64,000 bases of DNA from Manduca sexta (Eukaryota; Arthropoda; Insecta; Lepidoptera; Sphingidae). This document shows, in pieces, positions 32,901 to 43,479 of the stretch (positions within the stretch are counted from its first letter, which is position 1; every line of letters starts with the position of its first letter). A program made the translations under genes and the position numbers. The stretch is taken from positions 6,307,116 to 6,371,115 of the forward strand of contig NC_051121.1 in the NCBI RefSeq assembly GCF_014839805.1. Reading direction: 5' to 3'. The notes under the pieces are model-generated. The model did no database searches and was not told the DNA's origin. It saw nothing but the letters and a program-made list of their open reading frames with translations.

Positions 32901-33797
32901 TATAAAGAAGATATATCCATCTCGTTTTGCAAGGAAATTCTCAGTTTTCGATCCTCTTTTAGACACGAAATAGAAACATCATCTTCTATAAGAGAACTTG
33001 CTGACTTATTAATAATAAAAATCATTTTATATCTTCAAGCGTTCCTGAAGTGTGCACTGCATTTCTATTATTTCTCACCATTCCTGTGACTACGGCTAGT
33101 GCCGAGCGATCGTTTTCAAAACTGAAATTGATAAAAACTTATTTAAGAAATTCTATGGGACAAGACAGGTTAAGCAACTTAGCTATTCTATCCATCGAAA
33201 ATTCTATGGCCCGAAATTTAAACTTTGATGATATCATTACCACTTTTGCTGAACAGAAAGTCCGAAGGAAGGAATTTTAATAATTAACATTTTATATTTT
33301 GAACAACTTGTGTGCTTTTAACAATATGATTATTCGGACTGCGTATATCAAATTGCTTTTTTTGTTGTTCAAATCATTTTGACTACTCTATGTGCCCATA
33401 TCAATAAGATGCTGACTGTACTTTTTTTTTTTTTTTTTTATTTGAAATGGGCTTGCTCTTGACCACAATCATGTCTAAGCTATGATGTGGTCTACGATGG
33501 AGCGAGCTTACCCAGAAGATGCCTATTCACGTTACTTTTGAAACACCCAGGGTTATAATTAGGTATTTTTATTTTAAAGTGAATTATTAGAAAATCAAGT
33601 ACCTAAGTATAATTATAAAGTTTGTATGTACCTACTTAACGTAGTGATTTATTATTGTACTCTTACAAGTAAAAGTGTATAAATAAGTATTATAAAATAA
33701 AAAAAATTATTATTGTTGGTTCATTTTTTTTAAATTGGGGGGAGGGGCCCATCCGATGAATTTGCCACGGGCCTTGAACGGTATAGTTACGCCACTG
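29943..33797. mobile_element. hAT transposon, complete termini and target duplication
   Basis: The left end is CAGTGGCGTAACTA and the right end its exact reverse complement TAGTTACGCCACTG. The perfect 8-bp duplication ATGACCGC flanks it (29935-29942 and 33798-33805). The element sits inside piggyBac coding sequence, which is continuous across it. At 3855 bp with a two-exon transposase gene it is full-length for hAT. Subterminal parts on both sides are rich in GGGCCC blocks. Confidence 0.93.
30447..33280 (+). pseudogene. hAT transposase, ZMYM1/TTF-domain type
   Basis: Short first exon ATGTCTACGCG (30447-30457) with GTAAGA donor; exon 2 from 30759 continues KYQSGSEKRKRKKESE. Domains: basic N-terminus, TTF-type finger region (TWLCYS...AYCEPCWLF, about 31208-31262), DUF4371-like catalytic part (FYSILFDTTQDISKTDQL; CRGQGYDGANTMKGTYGGVQ; HCAAHNLNLVVNDA), then the hATC dimerisation motif (LLFLTIPVTTASAERSFSKLKLIKTYLRNSMGQDRLSNLAILSIE). 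Only two 1-nt slips break it: at about 31230 and in an A-run at about 33018. Otherwise the coding sequence has no stops, so decay is recent. It would excise and reinsert the element. Confidence 0.9.
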
Positions 33798-34952
33798 ATG
33801 ACCGCATATACAAAATACGTCCATTAGTTGATTCTTTGAATGAGGCTTACAGTAACATCCCAATTGAAAAACACCTCTGTGTGGACGAGTAAAGGTACTC
33901 AACTAAATCACGGAACACATTGAAGAGATACAACCCCAACAAACCTCACAAATGGCTATAAAGTCTATGTTTTGAGTGGTGTTACAGGTTTTGCCTAGAA
34001 GACAGAGATTGAAACTGGCAAAGAAAATGTCGTCTTGGATGGAGAGCCAGATTTAGGTGCCTCATCTAACGTAATCATGCGAATCATGCTCGTATGATTC
34101 CAAGGCACCAGAATTTTAGACTTTATTTTGATAATTATTTTATTTCCCTTCGTTTGTTGGAATACCTAGTCAAAGAAGGCATTCTTAGTACAATACAATG
34201 GGTACAATTAGAAAAAATTCGGATCCCGGATTGTAAGCTGTCAACTGAAAAGATAATGATAAAAAAGGAACGAGGTTATTCGGAAGAATATGTGGCCGAT
34301 GTCAACGGGATTGATGTCTCAACTGTTGCATGGAAGGACAATAAAATTGTCAGCCTGGCGTCCACCTTTGCTGGACAGAAGCCCGAAAGTGATGTTCGTA
34401 GATGGGACAAACAAAACTCGAGGTATGTAAATATAAAGCGACCCAATGTGATAGGAGAATACAATCGGCATATGGGTGACGTTGACCTCCTTGACAGTAT
34501 TATGGGCATTTACAAGATACGTTTGAGAAGTAAACGATGGCCCCTGCGTCTGTTTTACCATTATTTAGATTTGACTATGGCCAATGCTTGGCTTTTGTAC
34601 AAAAGGGTAACTAAGTACAAAGGCCTCCAATCAGGTCGTTTATCATCTGCAGATTTTCGTCAGGAAGTTGCTGTAACCATTTGCAAATTAGGTACAAAAC
34701 CTACTATATCTAGTCGGCGGTCACTTGAAAACGAGATCCAAGGAAAAAAGCACAAAGGACATGCTCAACATGTGCCTCCAAAAGCGGTACGTCAATACCA
34801 GATTGGACATTGGCCAAAATGGTCTAATAAAAAAAATCAGATGCAAATTTCCGAAGTGCGTAGGATTTACCCATACTGTCTGTGAAAAATGCGGAGTAGC
34901 ATTATGCTACACGAAAACAAAAAATTGTTTCAAAAACTTTCATTTAGGTTAG
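33798..34952 (+). pseudogene. piggyBac transposase, central and C-terminal part
   Basis: Resumes IYKIRPLVDSLNEAYSNIPIEKHLCVDE (first catalytic D in VDE), then a stop and frame changes (RNTLKRYNPNKPHKWGYK-like block at about 33920). From 34094: HQNFRLYFDNYF (second D), RGYSEEYVADVNGIDVSTVAWKDNKIVSLASTFAGQ, EYNRHMGDVDLLDSIMGIYKIRLRSKRWPLRLFYH (third D in GDVD). The cysteine-rich C-terminal finger follows in a shifted frame to 34952 (CKFPKCVGFTHTVCEKCGVALCYTKTKNCF). piggyBac enzymes insert at TTAA. At least three frame breaks. Confidence 0.88.
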
Positions 34953-35148
34953 GATACCCACCAACTTATCTTACTTTTTTTTTTACCACTTACCTCATTG
35001 TTGCTTGTAAGCAACACTCCCTCCTCCCTCCCTCCTATTTTTGTGTTTTTCTTTATAAATATTAAAAATATAGAAAAATAAAAAAATACGTGTCTTTTAT
35101 TTTTATGCTATTGAATCGAATCGAAATAAATAAATAAAAACAGATTTC
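34953..35148. other. Low-complexity DNA, no gene
   Basis: T-runs, a short CCTCCCTCC run (35013-35035) and A/T-rich sequence. No piggyBac terminal repeat with TTAA could be recognised. Confidence 0.4.
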
Positions 35149-35371
35149 ATGAATGATAGAGGGTTAAGAAGCAATATTAGGAAGGAGAAGAAATATGACC
35201 AATCTATGAAGTCTGGAGCATCTGCTGATGATGTTTACCGCATTACACTGTGGTACTACGATTTGTTCAATTTCGTGCATGATCAATGCACTCCAAGAGA
35301 ATCTGCATCAAACTTAGAGAGTGATGACGAAAATAGTTCTTGTGAGGTAAGTAAAATTTTGTATACTTCGT
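35149..35371 (+). pseudogene. MADF-domain protein fragment
   Basis: The reading RGLRSNIRKEKKYDQSMKSGASADDVYRITLWYYDLFNFVHDQCTPRESASNLESDDENSS matches the second half of a MADF domain (lr..yrr..rke..k...SG...d.....W.y.d.l.Fl.d). A GTAAGT-like donor follows at about 35347. TE accessory protein or host MADF scrap cannot be told apart; given the context, a Harbinger origin is likely. Confidence 0.6.
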
Positions 35372-35530
35372 AGTATAATTTTTTTATTAAATTGAATACA
35401 TATAACACATAATAATTCTGAATTTACCTCCATTCTACATTTCACCAAAGCTTATATTATAACTATTAGTGATGTTCCGTTCAGCCTATTTTTTTAATTT
35501 ACATGATAATTTTGCTTACATTAAAATTTT

Positions 35531-36165
35531 ATGTAAACAATCAACAGTAATAATTTATCTTGGGTGAGTTTGTTTTTCTACTAAAATTGATACACATGTG
35601 GTTGTATTTTTTCCATTGGAATTACATGTCGTATTTTGGTCTGTTACAGGATTTTTCCCTTTTAACCTTGCGATGGGCGTCTTATTGATGTTCCCTATTA
35701 TTGTATCCATCATAATGACATAACCATAATGTATCCAGTTTAAATGTGTAAACCTACATTTGCTGCAATTTTCTGCACCACGACCTCTCCACGAGGACCT
35801 GCTTTATGGGACCAGCGGTGAAGAGTGTTCTGTGGTCTTCATTAATTGTACTTAGCTAACTTTAGTTATTTCATTACTCTGGTATGTATTTCTAACTTAA
35901 TTCCAATGAGGATGCAATAATACCCAAAGGTATTTTTATGTTCTAAAATAACTATTATTTCCAAATTTGTGAATTCCAAACTTTAGCTTACTGGTTGGAG
36001 ACTTTCATTTAGACCACCCCCCTGAAGATTAAAAGTTCCAGAATCTTCCTAACTTTTCCAGGTAATTCTTTTGCTTATTGTCGCCTGGCGCCCGAACCTT
36101 TTTCTTTTCTTTATTTATATTTGCAACGGCGTTCAATAGCATAACCTAGCATACCACATTAATAA
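35531..36165 (+). repeat. Repeat R, copy 1 (5'-truncated, intron-containing, A-tail)
   Basis: Over about 630 bp it matches copies 2 (43863-45089) and 3 (54656-55690), starting at GTAAACAATCAACAGTAATA. It contains intron 1 (35564-35649: GTGAGT...TTACAG) that copy 3 lacks. It misses the first 400 bp of R and ends CTAGCATACCACATTAAT followed by an A-rich tail (A10 at about 36165-36178). 5' truncation and an A-tail are typical of LINE-driven retroposition. No protein is evident. Confidence 0.85.
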
Positions 36166-36290
36166 ATAAAAAAAAAATACAATGGATTAACACAAAGAAA
36201 ACAAGATCTTTTTATTTGGCTAAGAAACAGGCAAAAAAATTAAACTGACTTCACCGAAACTGACTAGAAAAATTCACATGATTTTTTTTA

Positions 36291-36852
36291 TTATTTATTG
36301 ACAAAGCCTTAGAGTATCTGAATAAATGGTTTTATTTTAATAACACAAACTGGTTATTTACACTTGGTTATATAAATTTAAAGAGCAATATTGAATTTGT
36401 TAATATTGTTAACATAATTGAAAATTTAAATCTTCAAAAACTTAATGTAGATATGGATGATCTTTATGGAGAAATTGCTTTACTAAACCAACTTTATAAT
36501 CAGATATGTACTTCTAAGGGTTTTGCAGAACTATCAACGGCACAAAAATGGCAGCAAGTATTTAAGAGTGATGATAATTTTTTAAACTTGTATAAAGTAA
36601 TTTCATTTTTATTGTCTGTTCCCGCCACGTCAGCATTCACAAGAAAGAGTTTTTTCTGTGATGAACAGCAAATGGCAAGACGAAAGAAACAAAGCTTCTC
36701 TGAATTTGATAAAAAATGAATTACTTATTTACTTTAATTTAAATTTAGATTGTAAAGATGCTGTGCAATTTTTTAGTAAAGATAGTTATTTGATACAAAC
36801 TGCAAAAAGCAATAAAAAATATGTTTTTACATATAATAATAAAGAAAAATAA
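36291..36852 (+). pseudogene. hAT transposase C-terminus (KIAA1586/ZNF862-like)
   Basis: Frame 1: IDKALEYLNKWFYFNN...NVDMDDLYGEIALLNQLYNQI...AQKWQQVFKSDDNFLNLYKVISFLLSVPATSAFTRKSFF, then a shift to SKWQDERNKASLNLIKNELLIYFNLNLDC...AKSNKKYVF and a stop. The LLSVPATSAF.R.FF...W.DERN...L..IKNEL block is the hATC motif of this subfamily. One frameshift at about 36655. Upstream catalytic sequence is absent; repeat R copy 1 lies there instead. Confidence 0.78.
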
Positions 36853-36913
36853 ATTGTACTTTATTTTGAACCTAAGTACTTTTTTTTTCTTACCTTTAAT
36901 AACCAATAAAAAA

Positions 36914-37236
36914 GCGGCGATAGCCTAGTTGGGTGTGGAACAGACTGCCGAAACGAATGTCCGCAGGTTCAAATCCCAAGGGCACACACCTCTGACTTTT
37001 CTAAAAAAATCATGTGTGTATTCTTTGGGAATCTATCGTTCGCTTTAACGGTGAAGGAAAACATCGTGAGGAAACCTGCACATCTGAGAAGTTCTCTATA
37101 GGAATTTCGAAGGTGTGTGAAGTCTACCAATCCGTACTAGGCCAGCGTGGTGGACTAAGGCCTAATCCCTCTCAATAGTAGAGGAGGCCCGTGCTCAGCA
37201 GTGGGCAAGTATATAATGCAGGGCTGATATTATTAT
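36914..37236 (+). repeat. tRNA-derived SINE, nearly full length, moth type
   Basis: The head has an A box TAGCCTAGTTGGG (36921-36933) and a B box GGTTCAAATCC (36966-36976), spaced as in tRNA genes, so RNA polymerase III could transcribe it. The body includes GAGGAAACCTGCACATCTGA, CCAGCGTGGTGGACTAAGGC and CAGCAGTGGGCAAGTATATA, ending in an AT-rich ATTATT tail. I know these phrases from SINEs of moths such as the Helicoverpa HaSE type. It is non-coding and depends on a LINE for movement. A decayed second copy lies near 47930. Confidence 0.9.
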
Positions 37237-37239
37237 ATT

Positions 37240-38544
37240 AAGGTCAGTCGGGGGAAGTGCGCCATAAAATTTTCATAGCTGGATTCAATGCAAAATAATT
37301 TCTTTTTGTGCTGACTTAAGAATGTAATTTTATTAATTTAAGGATATTTGGTATTTCGTGATAACAACCTATAGCCATTCCAGGAAATCGGACCATAAAT
37401 TAATAATATTTTGCTCAAAGTAAAAAAAAATGGTAGTAGGCGCACTTGCCTCTGGAAATGGGGTAAGTGCGCCTGTGTAACAAAAAACGCCAATATGAAA
37501 CATTATGAAGAAAACACTCACTTTAGTCCATAGAGAAATAAGTTTTACTCGCATTGCTCTTGGATAATTTTTAATCACTCAATAGTATAACAAACTATGG
37601 CTGTCAAATCAAATTCGGGGTAAGTGCGCCATATATATATAATTAGGGCTTGAAAACATTTTAGATTTTTTTTTGATATATAATTTTTTCTTATCTTAGA
37701 GTTTTGTGTGCGGATATGTTGGAATAAAAACTGGTAGCCCTAATATAAAATCTATTTTATTTCTTAAAACTAAAAAAAACATACAAAAATGTAGGAATTA
37801 ACAATTTTGAATGCGTTATAACTCAATTACTTAGAATTTGGCCTTATGACATTTGATATGTTTTAGCTGCATTATATCCAGATAACGTGCCTGATCGAAC
37901 AGTTGCAACCTATTCACGTAAAGTTGCTCTAGACCAAGGTATTTCAGTTTTTCTTTTGTAAAAACGAATTAACTAATACGCCCATTTATTTAAGTCGGCT
38001 CAAAACAAAATACCTTGAGTACAAAAAACTCTGCTGTTAAGTATAATATTTTAATAATAATAATTCATATTAGTAAAACTTATTCTCAAAAAAGGTTGTT
38101 TATATATGGATCAGGGGCAAGTGCGCCATACGACTACTAACTGTGGCGCACTTGCCCTACTCGACAATTTTTAGGTACATTTTTTCGCATTGCTAAAAAA
38201 TCCTTTATTATAGTATATATAAATAAAATTCAGGCAGGAAGTTAAAATAAAAGGTTTAAACTATGTATTCACCTTACTGGTTTACAGAAATATGTTAAAT
38301 ATCTTGAAATATTTGATGTTATCTTTCACAGGGTAATCTGGGTTTACAGGTCTAAATGACACTTAAAATAAAATGGCCAATAAATCGTATTAAAATGAAC
38401 ATAGCCATTTATGTTTTTTAGTGGAACTGTATTTCAGTTAGTGGCATAGATGTAAGATTGCGGTAATTGTATAACATCAATAGTTCTCGATTTTTTTAGG
38501 GTAGGTGAGCTTACCCCGTCGGCGCACTTGCCCCACCTGACCTT
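37240..38544. mobile_element. Inverted-repeat element with arrayed GGGGCAAGTGCGCC motif
   Basis: The left end reads AAGGTCAGTCGGGGGAAGTG and the right end, reversed, AAGGTCAGGTGGGGCAAGTG; both continue CGCC. At least five more copies of GGGG(C/T)AAGTGCGCC, in both orientations, lie inside (about 37440-37471, 37616-37632, 38110-38128, 38143-38160, 38515-38540). Flanks are TTA/TA-rich. There is no coding frame, so it is a MITE-like non-autonomous DNA element of 1.3 kb, possibly of a TA-targeting family. Confidence 0.72.
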
Positions 38545-38689
38545 ATAATAACCAATGTACGTTAATTGCAAAAAAAAGGTGGCAACCCTAGCTACAGCAT
38601 GCGTGCGCCGCGGCCTGTGCGCCGATGGCTGTGATTGGCGCAGGCTAAGCGCGTACAAAGTCTCACCCATCGCGCACGGTGCCGTCATA

Positions 38690-38740
38690 GAATTGCATAT
38701 AAATGAGAGCCTCTGAGGCAATTTTACTCAGCCTCAGCAC
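38690..38740 (+). promoter_or_regulatory. Candidate TATA/Inr promoter
   Basis: CATATAAATGAGAGC (TATA at about 38697) is followed about 30 bp later by TTACTCAGCC, an initiator-like sequence, then repeated CAGCCTCA motifs. GC-rich DNA lies just upstream (38600-38690). No gene with a clear product follows on plus. Confidence 0.3.
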
Positions 38741-38935
38741 TCAGCCTCAACTCAACTTCAGCAACCTGGCAAGAAAACTCAGCGGCTCTCAAATCAAAGG
38801 AAGAAAAGTATATCTATTGTACAAGAATTATTGTGAATGTATCTACTGTGTGAAAACAAGAAAATATACGAAATTTTTTATTGGAAAAAGAAGGTGTCTT
38901 ATTCAGTCGATCCCTGAAGGAAAGACGCTCCTTAC

Positions 38936-39110
38936 ATTGCCCTTTATAATTATAAAAATACGATCCACTGTTAGCCGGTGGAACAATCGCTATGTACTTT
39001 CCATCTATTGCACCAAGACAATGAGGAAAGTTCCATCGTTCTTCATACATCTTAGCTATTTCTTTCCACTCTTGTTCAGATGTAGGAAACTGTAATATAA
39101 AAATAACAGA
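38936..39110 (-). pseudogene. Harbinger transposase catalytic fragment
   Basis: On minus, after a TATATTACAG acceptor: FPTSEQEWKEIAKMYEERWNFPHCLGAIDGKYIAIVPPANSGSYFYNYKGQ. The first catalytic D lies in GAIDGK. The similarity stops at YKG and the rest of the frame is unrelated, so the element is cut there. It is close to the Harbinger A type. Confidence 0.82.
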
Positions 39111-39221
39111 TTTATCATATATACAATAAGTAGATAATTTTGATGTGAAATATGTATAGCGGCGGGACACACAACATGTAACAAAATTATTTGTTTTCAG
39201 AGAAACAAGACATTTCCCTTC

Positions 39222-39352
39222 GACCATGGAAGAAGGACGCTGCAGGTTCTGCCAAAAGAAAACTGTCGTTTATTGCATAAAATGCAACACAAGATTATGT
39301 TTCGTGACAAGAAAAGCCCCCAGAAATTGTTATTTAAATTTTTATACAAAAT
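39222..39352 (+). pseudogene. piggyBac C-terminal cysteine-rich finger
   Basis: TMEEGRCRFCQKKTVVYCIKCNTRLCFVTRKAPRNCYLNFYTK and a stop. The C-x2-C, C-x2-C, C..., C spacing is that of piggyBac C-terminal zinc-binding domains that recognise terminal repeats. Preceded by TTTTCAG; the rest of the gene is gone. Confidence 0.7.
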
Positions 39353-39649
39353 AAACTGTACTTCGGTATCAATTAGTTTTAAAATGTTAATTTCTGTATT
39401 TTTCTTTAATAAAAAAACATAAAAATAATTATGGTTTTTATTTTCTGTAATTTGGCAGTGTCCGCCTCAGCAAACATATAAATCTGACCATTCATTTCAC
39501 AGTAATTGGCAAGGTCCACTATGACGGACACCAGTTTTCCCAGCAGTGGGCTGTTGTAGTTTATTTTTTTTTCATTTTTCCAGGACTTAATGACTTACCC
39601 CTGAAGCTTGTCAAATTCATATATTTTGAATATTTTTATCGGTGCCAAA

Positions 39650-40725
39650 TTAAGGGTTAAAGCGGCGAAGATACTCTTGGCACAAGGCCTTTCAAAACGG
39701 AAAGTAGCAGTTCAAACCGGTCTGAAAGAAAGCATCCTTAGAAAACGCTTAAAAGCTGCGGAGAGTTTAAGAAGGTTCACGGTGACTTTCAATGCTGCTC
39801 AAGAAAGTAATATTTTTGAGTGTATAAAAAGATGCGATGACCAACATTATGGGTTGAATATAGTGAGTCTGAGAAAATTAATTTACGAATATGCCAAGGT
39901 AAACAATATTCCACATCGATTCAATAGGTTTTTAAGGATGGCTGGACGTGACTAGGTTTATGGTTTCTTAGATAGGCACCCCGTATTGAAATTACGTCAA
40001 CCGACACAAACCAGCATTGCTAGAGCTATGGGCTTTAATCAAACACAAGTAAATATCTTTTACGATAATTTAGATAATATTTATAAAAAATATTATTTCC
40101 CCCCTAGCCGAATTTTCGATATGGATCAGAGTGGAATAATTATACACTATACAGAAAAAGATACCTAGGGTTATTTCCATGAAAAGGAAAAGCTAATTGG
40201 AAAAATGGTATCTGCGGAAAGAGGGCAAACAATCACTTTAGTATGTGCAATGAGTGCCACAAGAAATTTTATCCCACCAGCATTTATCTTTCCTAGGAAA
40301 CGGATGAAGTGTTTTCTACTCAATAATGTCCCTGACGGAAGTATTGGTATGGTCTTAGATTCCAGCTTCATTAACACAGATTGGACAATCCAGTACTGCT
40401 CGTATTAGACAATCACAGCAGGCATATGTCTTTAGCGGCAATATATGACTATAGAGACAATGGCATTCACATGCTAACTCTTCCTCCTCATAGTATCCAT
40501 AAAATGCAGCCGTTGGACCGTGGTTTCTTTGGACCCTTGTATATAAAGTTTGTCTACGCATGTGATAAGTGGATGAGTCACCATCCAGGACGAGTCATCG
40601 GGCAAACAGAAGTAGCCGTTTTAGACAATGAGGCTTTCTAAAATGCAGCAACTCTTAATAATGCAGTTGCGAGTTTTAGAGTATCCGGAATATGGCCTAT
40701 AGATACAACACATATTCTAAGATGA
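39650..40725 (+). pseudogene. pogo/Tigger-like transposase, much of the DDE core
   Basis: Reads RVKAAKILLAQGLSKRKVAVQTGLKESILRKRLKAAESL (HTH), ECIKRCDDQHYGLNIVSLRKLIYEYAKVNNIPHRFNR..MAGRD, TAG in place of W, VYGFLDRHPVLKLRQPTQTSIARAMGFN..., FDMDQSGIIIHYTEK (first D), a frame change, ERGQTITLVCAMSATRNFIPPAFIFPRKRM, an internal deletion, LLVLDNHSRHMSLAAI (second D), TLPPHSIHKMQPLDRGFFGPLY (third D) and SFRVSGIWPIDTTHIL. pogo enzymes act at TA. Two nonsense codons, a frameshift and a deletion. Confidence 0.85.
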
Positions 40726-40735
40726 AGAATGTTTT

Positions 40736-41339
40736 CCGTTTTCCAGAGGTTTAAATAGAAATCAGTATTCTCATTGTTTATCTAGAACCCTAGCACGTCA
40801 CAATATAATTGAATTTTGTTAGCATAATTAAGTATTTTTTGAAACGTTACTTAATTAATAAGCAACTGCCAACAAATTAGTTTTCTGCTCTGGCTAAAAA
40901 ATAATCTTTTGGCTTTAAACGAATTCCACACCAGTTTTATCATATAGCAAACATCAAGCATGATAAAATAAATAAAATTGCTACCTCTAAGTCACATTCT
41001 GGATGTTGGAAAGTTGTCTGAAACGTGGTGGATGATTTAAATGACAACCTAATATATTGGCTGAGTTTATATTAGCTGCGCAGCCATAAAATGTTAGAGC
41101 GACAATGTCGATCCCAACACAAAAGCATTCACTCCAGCTTGTCTTCAATAATTTGGCCTGAGTTTCAGTTAATAATCCTTTTAAGAGGAAATATGCCGAA
41201 AGAATTTCCCAAGATTAAGAAATAATAATAATGAAAATAACTGTAACTAACCAATCCAGGTTAACTTTTTTATATTGCTGATGACACCGGATTTAACCGG
41301 ACGTCATTACCTTGTAATTAGACTACCAGAGAGAAAGTG
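40736..41339. other. No gene recognised
   Basis: About 600 bp of AT-rich sequence after the pogo relic. No convincing frame, repeat or motif. Confidence 0.4.
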
Positions 41340-41690
41340 GAAAATTTAAAGTAAATTTTTTGCCTCCTACTGTGAGATCCTTGCTATAATAAACTATGGA
41401 CCAAGTATTGTTGAAACATTAAAACGACTTTATAGAAAACAATTTTTAGGTAGGTTTTATGATAGTTATTGTGTTGATTAAGATAACGAAGAAGTCATTT
41501 TATCATTTTTAAAAGAAATGAATTTAAAGGAGTGTTGTTACATGGTTGCAGATGCGTGGGTTTTGATTGAAAGGAAGATTTTAAACAAGGCTTGAAGCAG
41601 AGTACTTAATCGGAAGAATAAAAATTCAATAACCAATACGGATTATTTTAATTTGGAGGATATAAACGAACTAATGTTAGATACAAATAT
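41340..41690 (+). pseudogene. Tigger/jerky-like transposase, end of DDE domain
   Basis: FKVNFLPPTVRSLL, stop, MDQ then IVETLKRLYRKQFLGRFYDSYCVD, stop, and FLKEMNLKECCYMVADAWVLIERKILNKA. The LPP.VTSLLQPMDQG(I/V)I...K..YR....R block with the third aspartate in MDQ, then (L)K..CYM.A.AW, is standard for jerky-like pogo enzymes. It is a different element from that at 39650. Confidence 0.7.
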
Positions 41691-42295
41691 GCCAGGATAG
41701 TGATGATGATGATATGAAAGAGTTGATGAACATTATCGTGAAAATAGTGTAGGGATAATATAATACAGCCACCTGCTAGCAGTGCTGGCTCAAATCCAAA
41801 CAACTCATTTAGTATTAGAACCTCGCCACTTCCAGTTTTAGAAAATGTCAACCCAAACACTTAACCATCACAAAATCGTACTTTACAAGAAGACCAAAGA
41901 ACGAATTTCAGGCCTAAGCCGGTTTATACTCCGACCTATTAATAATAATATACAACTAGGATTCTGTACCTTTCCCTCAACATTTGGTAGTGATCATTTT
42001 CCTATTAAATCTGTTTTCCATACTTAATCACATATTCGCAACACAGAAAATCTCACTTAAGACATAAATTCTAAAGTCACTTATTCCATTGCGTAATAAA
42101 ACAGATGGCATTTAAAAAAAAAATTAAACAATTAAATTTTATGGATAATAGCGCTTAATAGCGATTCTATCAAAATGTCCAATAAAAAATTACTACCTTA
42201 CCTAGATCTACTTTGCTATCTGTGCCATATAGTATATTAGTAGCCGATGAGGCATTTGGGTTGCATCAAAATGTAATTGCTGACCCATTACACTT

Positions 42296-42664
42296 TTATT
42301 CAAATAAATCATACCAACAACAACATATCACAACCTACTTATAGCAAATGTCTACATAAAGTAAATCAAGCATTCAATGTTCGAGAAGTCCTACTTAAAT
42401 ACATAGTTTCTTTCATCACAAAGAGCCATCTATGCCATAAGGCAGAGTAAGTAATTACATATAATGTGTGAATTTTGTAACAATTACCTATATTATTCTT
42501 CAATGTAACTAAAGTTAGAACAGACTTTACAGTTTTATGGAAAACTTTAGGTCTCCTGGTGTAATTGGATGCATTGATGGTACCCATGTAACATTAATCT
42601 GGCCAGTTGAACATAAAGAAGCTTATTTTAATAGGAAAAAATATCATTTTTTGAATGTTTTAAT
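42296..42664 (+). pseudogene. Harbinger family H transposase, first part
   Basis: A FYSNKSYQQQ..I.SQPTYSKCLHKVNQAF stretch (about 42296-42375) matches the exon at 52250-52366. After an intron-like gap, ENFRSPGVIGCIDGTHVTLIWPVEHKEAYFNRKKYHFLNVLI (42537-42664) holds the first catalytic D (CIDGTH). It breaks at 42670 by a hAT fragment and continues at about 43480. A near-identical copy is at 55880-56215. Confidence 0.8.
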
Positions 42665-42670
42665 AGTAAG

Positions 42671-43380
42671 CAGGGATGCTGCGAATATTCGCACCCGCAT
42701 CCGCATCCGCATCAGCTCCGCACCGATTTATGCGGTGGCGGTGCGTGTAGCAGGTCACGACAAGAAAGGGGCGGGCCCGGCGACTAGCGCGTGTCGACCG
42801 CACGTGTTAATTAGTCAAGTGGAAAACAATAATTTTGTTTTGGACTTCAGTGAATTGCTGACGATGACGCGTCTCGCTATTGTTTGTATTTTAGTAAGAT
42901 TTGACGCGCACGTTTGTTGTTTTGTCGTAAGTATTCAATCACAAGTTAATTACTTTTTTATTGTGTTTTGTGTTTAAAAGTGTTATCGCATACATAACTG
43001 TACTATTTACGTACGTAAGTACTACGTATTACGTTACGTAAAGTGAGTGCTGCTTTTTTAATTTATATTGACTTTTCTTAACCTATTGGAGAAGTGAACT
43101 ATGCCACCACCTACGCAAAGTGAAATTTGGACCTATTTCAAACCTGTTGAAAATGACCGGGATAAATCTCAGTGTAAAGTATGTAGTAAAACATATTCTC
43201 GAAAGGGTCGAACAACATCGTCGCTAAAAAATCATCTAAGGTCAATGCACCCCGAAGAGTTTACTTTGTTTGAAAACGCGAATAACAAAAAGCAGCTACA
43301 GAAAACAAAAACTGATGCCGGTACGTTGTATTTTAGGCACAATTACCTAATTTGATGCAATACTTACTATTAGTAAGTAC
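42671..43380 (+). mobile_element. hAT fragment with BED zinc finger, inserted in Harbinger H
   Basis: Starts CAGGGATGCTGCGAATATTC, a hAT-like terminus, followed by (CCGCAT)n. A gene start at ATG 43101 reads PPPTQSEIWTYFKPVENDRDKSQCKVCSKTYSRKGRTTSSLKNHLRSMHPEEF, a BED zinc finger (C-x2-C...H-x4-H). A GTACGT donor follows at about 43321 and then the element ends in an imperfect inverted repeat (GATGCAATAC...GTATTGCATC, 43354-43398). No right terminal repeat or core, so it is deleted internally and at its 3' end. Confidence 0.72.
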
Positions 43381-43479
43381 TACTATTAGTATTGCATCAC
43401 GTAGGAACATTATTAAATTATGTTTATTATACCATATTTTTTAATATGCTATAATAATTATAATTTTAGATTATAATTA

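Noticed and set aside
36914..36985. A functional tRNA gene
   Set aside because: A and B boxes are present, but the acceptor stem does not close and the sequence continues as the known SINE body.
42671..43000. In-frame extension of Harbinger H into RTRIRIRISSAP... as one protein
   Set aside because: The extension is the CCGCAT simple repeat of the inserted hAT terminus, not transposase.
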